Of a DNA stretch of 5,111 nt, positions 1-5,111 are shown piece by piece (the stretch's first letter is position 1; every line of letters starts with the position of its first letter). The notes beneath the pieces are model-generated. The model worked only from the letters and a program-made list of their open reading frames with translations. It was not told the origin of the DNA and did not search any database. Made by a program: the position numbers and the translations under genes. Source of the DNA: Clostridia bacterium (GTDB lineage Bacteria; Bacillota; Clostridia; Christensenellales; Borkfalkiaceae); NCBI GenBank assembly GCA_017648525.1, contig JAGCIP010000094.1, positions 1-5,111 of the forward strand, read 5' to 3'.

Positions 1-1860
1 CCTACTGTTTTTTAAGCGGTTCTTTAATTCGCTAGCCCTAAACACTTCTTTACTTTCTAAACCAACTTTTTTTAATATACTTTTTAATTCGTCAATTATT
101 TCTTCGGCTTCTGAAAGTTTATCAGCAACAATACGTTTGGTTTCTTGTTTTGCTGTAATATAAATTTTTTCTCTTTCTTTAATTATTCTTTGTTTTTCTT
201 CTTGAATTTGGGCTAGTTCTATTTCTTTTTCCTTTTTTACTTTGTCAAGTTCTTTTGCCAAACTTTCCGCATCTCTTCTACTTTCTTCCGCCCTTTTTAA
301 AACTTTTTCAAAACTAATTTTGTCTTGTGAAAGCAATGAAAGCGCATCAGTAATTATATTTTCATCAAGCCCAAGCGTTTTAGCAATATCAATAGCGTTT
401 GAACTACCGGGAATGCCTATGTTAATTTTATACATAGGTCTTAAAGTTTTTGCATCAAACTCCATTGATGCGTTTTCAATTTTATTGCTCTCAATCGCAA
501 ACTCTTTAAGGTTTGAATAGTGGGTTGTAATAATGCCAAAACAATCACATGAAAGTAGTTTTTTAATAATAGCAAGTGCTAAGGCGCTACCTTCTTCTGG
601 GTCAGTCCCCGCACCTATTTCATCAAGCAAAACTAAACTGCGTTTGTCAACGTTGTTAATTATGTTTATAATATTTTTTATATGAGATGAAAAGGTTGAT
701 AAATTTTGTTCAATACTTTGTTCATCACCAATATCGCAATATATATTGTTAAAAATTGAAATTAAACAACCGTCGTCTGCGGGCAAATACAATCCACTCA
801 TTGCCATTGCGCTAAAAAGCCCCACTAACTTTAAGGTTACAGTTTTACCGCCGGTATTTGGACCTGTAATTAATAAAAAATTATAGTCTTTTCCTAATTT
901 TAATGAAATAGGAACTACTTTATCTTTGGCAATTAAAGGGTGTCTACCCCTAACGATTTCGACAATTCCACTCTCGTTTAATTCTGGAAAAGAGCATTTG
1001 TTTTTGAAAGAATAAGACGCCCTTGCAAAACAAAAATCAAGTTCAACTAAATTTTCCGCATTGTATCTTAATGCGTTGGACATATAAGAAACTTTTGACG
1101 ACAATTCGGCCAAAATCCTATGAATTTCGTCGGCTTCATCAAGCATAGCACGTTTTAAGTCGTTGTTTAGTTCTATTACGTGTTCCGGTTCAATAAACAC
1201 CGTTGCTCCAGAGGACGACTGGTCGTGAATAAAACCTTTTACCAAACTGCGATATTCACTTTTTACAGGTATAACGTATCTATCCTGCCTTAAAGTAACT
1301 ACGCTGTCTTGCAAGTATTTACTTAAACCACCACGCATATAAGAATTTAGTTCCGACCTTATGCGTGCATTAATGTTGCTAATACTTTTTCTAATAGAAT
1401 AAAGTTTAGGCGACGCAGTATCACTTATTTGGTCAACCGAAATAATTTTACTAGAGATTTCTTCTTCAAACTCTTGATTTGTAAATAAAAGACTAACAAT
1501 CTCTTTAATCAAGCATAAGGACTGGTCGCTTACCGATTCAACAGCTGTTCTAATCAGGCGTGCACTTTTAAGATTTGCAACAACTTTTAGAAGTTCTGCA
1601 TTGTTAAGTGTTCCGCCTATATCAACGCGTTTAAGTTCGTCGCTTATATCTTCAAAATAATAAACTCCACCCGTGCTATATTTATAAAGATACACGTATG
1701 CTTCTTTAGTTTTGTTTAATAATAGTTTTGACTCTGCAATGCAAGTTAAAGGAGTGAAACTACGTATAACGCTTTTAGTTTCACTTAATACGGCAAAATC
1801 CGAAAGACTTTCCATAATTTTATCGTATTCAATTGCCTTTAACGTCTTAGCAGAAATCAT
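1..1860 (-). CDS. mutS2: MutS2 family ATPase (endonuclease MutS2 / ribosome-collision factor), 3' end missing
   Basis: The frame is open from the ATG at 1860 to the left edge: 620 residues with no stop. MutS2 proteins are usually about 780-790 residues, so roughly the last 165 (end of the coiled coil, KOW and Smr nuclease domains) lie outside. The protein starts MISAKTLKAIEYDKI, the usual MutS2 beginning, with no mismatch-recognition domain. Core/lever signatures are RYVIPVK (194-200) and IHDQSSSGAT (211-220). The ABC-type ATPase is complete: Walker A GPNTGGKT (333-340), ADDG (361-364), signature region GDEQSIEQNLSTFSSH (378-393), Walker B LVLLDEIGAGTD (409-420) and switch TTHY (445-448). After GIPGSSNA (482-489), a Lys/Glu-rich coiled coil runs from about 517 to the edge. 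In the family, dimers act in recombination control and, in B. subtilis, in splitting stalled ribosomes. Which role applies here is inference. The start overlaps the pheT stop. Confidence 0.96.
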   Translation of the reverse strand, partial: MISAKTLKAIEYDKIMESLSDFAVLSETKSVIRSFTPLTCIAESKLLLNKTKEAYVYLYKYSTGGVYYFEDISDELKRVDIGGTLNNAELLKVVANLKSARLIRTAVESVSDQSLCLIKEIVSLLFTNQEFEEEISSKIISVDQISDTASPKLYSIRKSISNINARIRSELNSYMRGGLSKYLQDSVVTLRQDRYVIPVKSEYRSLVKGFIHDQSSSGATVFIEPEHVIELNNDLKRAMLDEADEIHRILAELSSKVSYMSNALRYNAENLVELDFCFARASYSFKNKCSFPELNESGIVEIVRGRHPLIAKDKVVPISLKLGKDYNFLLITGPNTGGKTVTLKLVGLFSAMAMSGLYLPADDGCLISIFNNIYCDIGDEQSIEQNLSTFSSHIKNIINIINNVDKRSLVLLDEIGAGTDPEEGSALALAIIKKLLSCDCFGIITTHYSNLKEFAIESNKIENASMEFDAKTLRPMYKINIGIPGSSNAIDIAKTLGLDENIITDALSLLSQDKISFEKVLKRAEESRRDAESLAKELDKVKKEKEIELAQIQEEKQRIIKEREKIYITAKQETKRIVADKLSEAEEIIDELKSILKKVGLESKEVFRASELKNRLKNSR

Positions 1861-1862
1861 TA
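1858..1862 (-). promoter_or_regulatory. mutS2: TAATG stop/start overlap coupling pheT to mutS2
   Basis: On the minus strand the pheT stop TAA (1862-1860) shares its last A with the mutS2 start ATG (1860-1858). This arrangement is typical of translational coupling by re-initiation. The start is also supported because the MutS2 family N-terminus begins exactly there. The only ribosome-binding-like sequence near it is AGGGG at 1878-1874, about 13 bases upstream. That is farther than usual, which fits dependence on ribosomes arriving from pheT (inference). Confidence 0.8.
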
Positions 1863-4262
1863 TCTTAATTCAGCCCCTATTGAATCTCTCAAGCCTTTAA
1901 GAATATTTTTAATAGTTTGGTCAATCTCGTCAACGTTCAACGTTCTGTCATACGACAAGAAAATCAAGTTGAACGCCATACTCTTTTTGCCAGCCGAAAC
2001 TTGAGCCCCTTGATACACGTCAAACAGTTCAACGCTATCAAGATATTCCCCACCGTTTTGCTTAATCACTCTTATTACACTATCATAAGAAACGTTATCG
2101 TCTACTAAAATAGCCAAGTCTCTCTCAATCATAGGATATTTTGAGATTGCCTTAAATGAAATTTTGTCGTTAAAATATTTTTTAAGTTTAGAATAGTAAA
2201 TTTCACAAGCGTAAACGGGTTTATCAACGTCAAAGGTTGCAATTACCGACGGGTGTATTTGACCTAAATATCCAACGATTTCACCATCAACTAAAATATC
2301 TGCAGAACGAGTTGGGTGCATACATTTTAATTTTGACGGAACGTATTTGAAATCCACACCGTTGCAGAAAGCCCCGAATATACCGTCAGTTACGCCTTTT
2401 AACGTGAAATAATCTTCTTGACTGCCGAACACGACCAAAGACAAGGTTTCATTTTCAACAGGTAATTCGGTAAGTGGCAATGATTTTGGATTGTAAACTT
2501 TTGCAAATTCAAATAATCTGCCGTCATAGTTCTTTCTGTTAAGATTATAGCAAGCAGTTTTAACCGCAGACGGCAATAACGAAGTTCTCATTACAGCCAA
2601 ATCTTCACCTAAAGGATTTAATAATCTAATAGGCATATATTCTTTAGATTTAATATCAAAACCAAAGGTGTCGTATTCTTTTTCAGACACGAAAGAATAG
2701 GTAATCATTTCGTTAAATCCATAGCCTATTAAAAGGTTTTTAAGGTTTTCAACTTTGGCTTGTTCAGGAGTTAATCCACCGTTAGTTATTGACGAAGTTT
2801 TAAGCAAGGTAGGCTCAATATGTTCATAGCCATACTCTCTAATAATTTCTTCTGCTAAATCGGGGTAACCTTCAACGTCTTCCCTATAAAGAGGAACGAT
2901 AACTTTTATGTTTTTTCCGTTAACTTCAGTTTCAAAGTTAAGTCTAGATAATATCTTAACTATATCTTTTTCACTAACGCTAATACCAAGCACGCCATTA
3001 ATTTTATCAAAAGTAGTTTCAATAACTTTGTTTTCAATTTTATCATCAACAAGGTCGTACTCGTCGGCGGAAATTGTACCACAATTTAAGGTTTGAATTA
3101 AGTTTAAGGCTCTGTTTAAGCCTAACTCAACCGAATAAAAGTCAACGCCTTTTTCATATCTAGACGACGAATCCGTACGTTGTCCTAATTGTTTAGACGA
3201 CTTTCTAATATTATCTCTTGCAAATTTAGCGCATTCAAACACTACTTCATTTGTATCGTCCTTAATTCCGCTATTAAATCCACCCATAATACCGGCTAAT
3301 GCAACGGGCTTTTGGTTGTCACATATAACTAAATTAGACGAATTTAATGCAAATTGCTTTTCATCTAAAGTTACAATGCTTTCTCCCTCGTTCGCTCTGC
3401 GAATTATAATTTCTTTACCACCTAAATCATTAAGGTCGAAAGCGTGCATAGGTTGTCCTATTTCTAGTAAAACGAAGTTCGTGATGTCAACAATATTATT
3501 GATAGAACGTAATCCCATAGAAAACAATCTTCTCTTTAACCATCTAGGAGATTGTTCAAGTTTAACGTTCGAAACGTATCTTGCTTTATATCTCGGGCAC
3601 AAATCAAATGCTTTATTAGTAACTTTTATAGTGTTAATCGTGGAAACGTTAGAATTTATAGCGTAATCAGTAGTGGGCATTTTTAACGGCTTATTAAGGA
3701 CTGCTGCAACTTCTCTTGCTAAACCAAAAATCGATTGACAATCAGGGCGATTTGCTGTTACGTTTATATCAAACATAACGTCTTCAAGTTCAAGTATTTC
3801 CTTAACTTCAACACCAAGATCATAATCTTCTTTTAAGATTAAAATACCGTTAACAGACGCACCGTCATACCAGTCGTCGTTTATCCCCAACTCTTCTCCA
3901 CTACAAAACATACCCATTGATGGCAAACCACGTAATTCACCGTTTCTAATAGTTTCGCCGTTAGCTAAGGTTGAACCGTCTAATGCAACGGGAACAGTTG
4001 CCCCTACAAATATATTCGTTGCAGCGGTTATGATTTGCAACTTGCCGTATTTACCAGCATCAACTTGAGTAACCGACAATTTGTCAGCATTAGGATGCTT
4101 GTCAATACTTAATATTTTACAAGTTACTATTTTGTTAATATGTCTTGCGACGTAAATCATTTCTTCAACTTCAAACCCGCAAGAAAAAAGTTTATCTTTT
4201 AATTGCTCTGGGGTGCAATCAATATCTACGTAATCTTTTAACCAGGAAAGTGGTGCTTTCAT
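1860..4262 (-). CDS. pheT: Phenylalanine--tRNA ligase beta subunit (complete, 800 aa)
   Basis: This is the beta subunit of the cytoplasmic (alpha-beta)2 phenylalanyl-tRNA synthetase. It binds tRNA-Phe and hydrolyses mischarged Tyr-tRNA-Phe, while the alpha subunit catalyses charging. The length of 800 residues is normal for the long bacterial form (about 785-805). Domains in order: EMAP-like tRNA-binding domain B1, about 39-150 (HPNADKLSVTQVDAG, 56-70); B3/B4 editing domain, about 210-380 (GQPMHAFD 269-276, AGIMGG 323-328, ECAKF 343-347, RTDSSSRYEKG 362-372); B5, about 405-482 (AEEIIREYGYEHI, 470-482); inactive class II-like core, about 490-690; ferredoxin-fold anticodon-binding domain, about 706-799 (KYPMIERDLAI, 708-718). 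By family alignment, editing-site residues His273, Glu343 and Thr363 are retained. The ATG at 4262 is supported by the typical N-terminus MKAPLSWLKDYVDI and an AGGAG 8 bases upstream. It lies 4 bases after pheS and overlaps mutS2 by one base. Confidence 0.99.
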   Translation of the reverse strand: MKAPLSWLKDYVDIDCTPEQLKDKLFSCGFEVEEMIYVARHINKIVTCKILSIDKHPNADKLSVTQVDAGKYGKLQIITAATNIFVGATVPVALDGSTLANGETIRNGELRGLPSMGMFCSGEELGINDDWYDGASVNGILILKEDYDLGVEVKEILELEDVMFDINVTANRPDCQSIFGLAREVAAVLNKPLKMPTTDYAINSNVSTINTIKVTNKAFDLCPRYKARYVSNVKLEQSPRWLKRRLFSMGLRSINNIVDITNFVLLEIGQPMHAFDLNDLGGKEIIIRRANEGESIVTLDEKQFALNSSNLVICDNQKPVALAGIMGGFNSGIKDDTNEVVFECAKFARDNIRKSSKQLGQRTDSSSRYEKGVDFYSVELGLNRALNLIQTLNCGTISADEYDLVDDKIENKVIETTFDKINGVLGISVSEKDIVKILSRLNFETEVNGKNIKVIVPLYREDVEGYPDLAEEIIREYGYEHIEPTLLKTSSITNGGLTPEQAKVENLKNLLIGYGFNEMITYSFVSEKEYDTFGFDIKSKEYMPIRLLNPLGEDLAVMRTSLLPSAVKTACYNLNRKNYDGRLFEFAKVYNPKSLPLTELPVENETLSLVVFGSQEDYFTLKGVTDGIFGAFCNGVDFKYVPSKLKCMHPTRSADILVDGEIVGYLGQIHPSVIATFDVDKPVYACEIYYSKLKKYFNDKISFKAISKYPMIERDLAILVDDNVSYDSVIRVIKQNGGEYLDSVELFDVYQGAQVSAGKKSMAFNLIFLSYDRTLNVDEIDQTIKNILKGLRDSIGAELR
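1874..1878 (-). promoter_or_regulatory. Weak candidate ribosome binding site for mutS2
   Basis: AGGGG on the minus strand lies within the last codons of pheT, 13 bases before the mutS2 ATG. It is purine-rich and could pair with the 16S anti-Shine-Dalgarno sequence, but the spacing is long. It may also be only codon content of the Gly-Ala stretch at the PheT C-terminus. Confidence 0.4.
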
Positions 4263-4266
4263 ATTA

Positions 4267-5111
4267 TTATCTCCTGTTGAATTGTTTTAAGAATTTAACG
4301 TTATTTTCGAACAACGTTCTAATATCGGAAATGCCGTATTTAATCATAGTAATTCTCTCTATACCCAAGCCAAACGCAAGCCCTGAATATTCGTTAGAAT
4401 CAATACCGCTCATTTCTAAAACCTTTTTATTAACAACGCCTGCGCCAAGAATTTCAATCCAGCCCGTGCCCTTACAAAGACTACAACCTGCACCGTGGCA
4501 TTTACAGCAAGTAACGTCAACTTCTACACTCGGTTCGGTGAACGGGAAATACGACGGCCTAAAACGTGTTTTTGTATCTTCATCAAACATAATCTTAACA
4601 AATTCGTTAAGCAACCCTTGTAAATCACATAGAGAAACACCTTTATCAACAACTAATCCTTCAATTTGATGAAACATTGGAGAGTGAGATGCGTCGTCAT
4701 CTGCCCTATAAACTCTACCCGGACTTAAAATTTTAATCGGTGGCTTTTTATTTTCCATGGTTCTAACCTGTCCTGGCGAAGTGTGCGGGCGTAACAATAC
4801 GTTCTCAGTGATATAAAAAGTATCTTGCATATCACGTGCAGGGTGGTCTTGCGGAATATTAAGTGCTTGGAAACAATAGTAATCCGTATCTATTTCAGGG
4901 CCTTCAAATACTTCAAACCCCATGCCACAAAATGCGTCTAAAATCTTATTTTTAACAATATTAAGCGGGTGCAAACTACCCACGGAATTAACTTTACCTG
5001 GCAAGGTAACGTCAACCGCTTCGCTTTTAAATTTTTCTTGCATTTCGTTATTTTTTAATTCTTCCGCTTTATCGTCAAACATCTTTGTAACTTCTTCTTT
5101 TAAGACGTTAA
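4267..5111 (-). CDS. pheS: Phenylalanine--tRNA ligase alpha subunit, 5' end missing
   Basis: This is the catalytic alpha subunit, joining phenylalanine to tRNA-Phe with ATP. The window shows the last 280 residues. The frame stays open to the right edge (NVLKEEVTK precedes the Met at 5082), and family members are about 340 residues, so that Met is internal; about 60-70 N-terminal coiled-coil residues are outside. Numbering from this Met: motif 1 begins at HPLNIV (38-43) and runs to EGPEIDTDYY (60-69). The Phe/ATP pocket includes HTS (100-102), motif 2 Arg126, HQIE (138-141), FPF (179-181), the LAFG alanine (Ala236, matching E. coli Ala294) and motif 3 GLGIER (238-243). These match known pocket residues of Thermus and E. 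coli PheS, so the enzyme looks intact. A C-x2-C-x4-C-x2-C cluster sits at 192-203, as in Bacillus-type PheS. The gene ends in tandem TAA TAA, and its last codons carry the pheT ribosome binding site. Confidence 0.98.
   Translation of the reverse strand, partial: NVLKEEVTKMFDDKAEELKNNEMQEKFKSEAVDVTLPGKVNSVGSLHPLNIVKNKILDAFCGMGFEVFEGPEIDTDYYCFQALNIPQDHPARDMQDTFYITENVLLRPHTSPGQVRTMENKKPPIKILSPGRVYRADDDASHSPMFHQIEGLVVDKGVSLCDLQGLLNEFVKIMFDEDTKTRFRPSYFPFTEPSVEVDVTCCKCHGAGCSLCKGTGWIEILGAGVVNKKVLEMSGIDSNEYSGLAFGLGIERITMIKYGISDIRTLFENNVKFLKQFNRR
4271..4275 (-). promoter_or_regulatory. Ribosome binding site of pheT inside the end of pheS
   Basis: The minus strand reads AGGAG here, with 8 bases before the pheT ATG at 4262, which is ideal spacing. 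The bases are part of the AGG and AGA codons for the last two arginines of PheS. The two subunits are therefore translated from one message, and a ribosome ending pheS at TAA (4269-4267) stops almost on the pheT start. This is likely to help keep the 1:1 subunit ratio (inference). Confidence 0.9.

Noticed and set aside
67..73. Run of seven A on the minus strand in mutS2 (TTA AAA AAA G), a possible frameshift-prone site
   Set aside because: Such runs are common in AT-rich genes. The normal frame continues as good MutS2 coiled coil after it, and no stimulatory hairpin or SD-like element is visible next to it.
242..520. Plus-strand open frame of 92 codons that reads like a hydrophobic, signal-peptide-like small protein
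   Set aside because: It is the antisense of the MutS2 ATPase end and Lys/Glu-rich coiled coil. Complementing GAA/AAA-rich codons gives Ser/Leu/Phe-rich frames by default.
1858..1880. Possible terminator or promoter at the pheT/mutS2 junction
   Set aside because: The genes overlap and the junction has no GC-rich hairpin followed by a T run on the minus strand, and no clear -35/-10 pair.
4145..4669. Plus-strand open frame of 174 codons across the pheT/pheS junction
   Set aside because: It lies wholly antisense to two well-conserved synthetase genes, shows no recognisable family, and has no convincing ribosome binding site. It is a shadow of the minus-strand coding.
5080..5082. ATG at 5082 as the start of pheS
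   Set aside because: The frame continues open to the window edge, and PheS homologues have about 70-80 further residues before this point. Taking it as the start would remove most of the N-terminal tRNA-binding coiled coil.
5083..5111. T-box leader or attenuator for the pheST operon
   Set aside because: Such an element would lie upstream of the pheS start, which is outside the window. The bases here are still pheS coding sequence.

Overview
The window is an AT-rich stretch of bacterial chromosome, fully coding on the minus strand. It holds three tightly packed genes in the transcription order pheS (5' end cut off by the right edge), pheT (complete) and mutS2 (3' end cut off by the left edge). 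No RNA gene, mobile element, CRISPR array, internal promoter or terminator is visible. There is no gene-free stretch longer than 4 bases.

Region by region, reading the minus strand from right to left: 5111-4267 encodes most of the phenylalanyl-tRNA synthetase alpha subunit, with its class II catalytic motifs and a four-cysteine knuckle. After a 4-base gap, 4262-1860 encodes the 800-residue beta subunit, with its tRNA-binding, editing, B5, core-like and ferredoxin-like anticodon-binding domains. The pheT stop overlaps the mutS2 start by one base (TAATG). From 1860 to the left edge runs the first 620 residues of MutS2: core and lever helices, complete ATPase, and the start of the C-terminal coiled coil. 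The KOW/Smr end lies outside the window.

The organism is most likely a low-GC Firmicute, probably Clostridia-like. Supporting signs are the AT-rich composition, AGGAG-type ribosome binding sites, Bacillus-type PheS with the Cys4 motif, a MutS2 rather than a MutS1-type protein, and pheST followed by mutS2. TGG encodes Trp and TAA is the stop used, so the standard bacterial code fits. Nothing in the sequence fixes the genus.

PheS and PheT form the (alpha-beta)2 enzyme that charges and proofreads tRNA-Phe. MutS2 is an ATPase linked to suppression of recombination and, in Bacillus subtilis, to rescue of collided ribosomes, so the operon may have a translation-quality theme. This is ordinary housekeeping sequence. 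I found no convincing undescribed system, and the findings below are modest.
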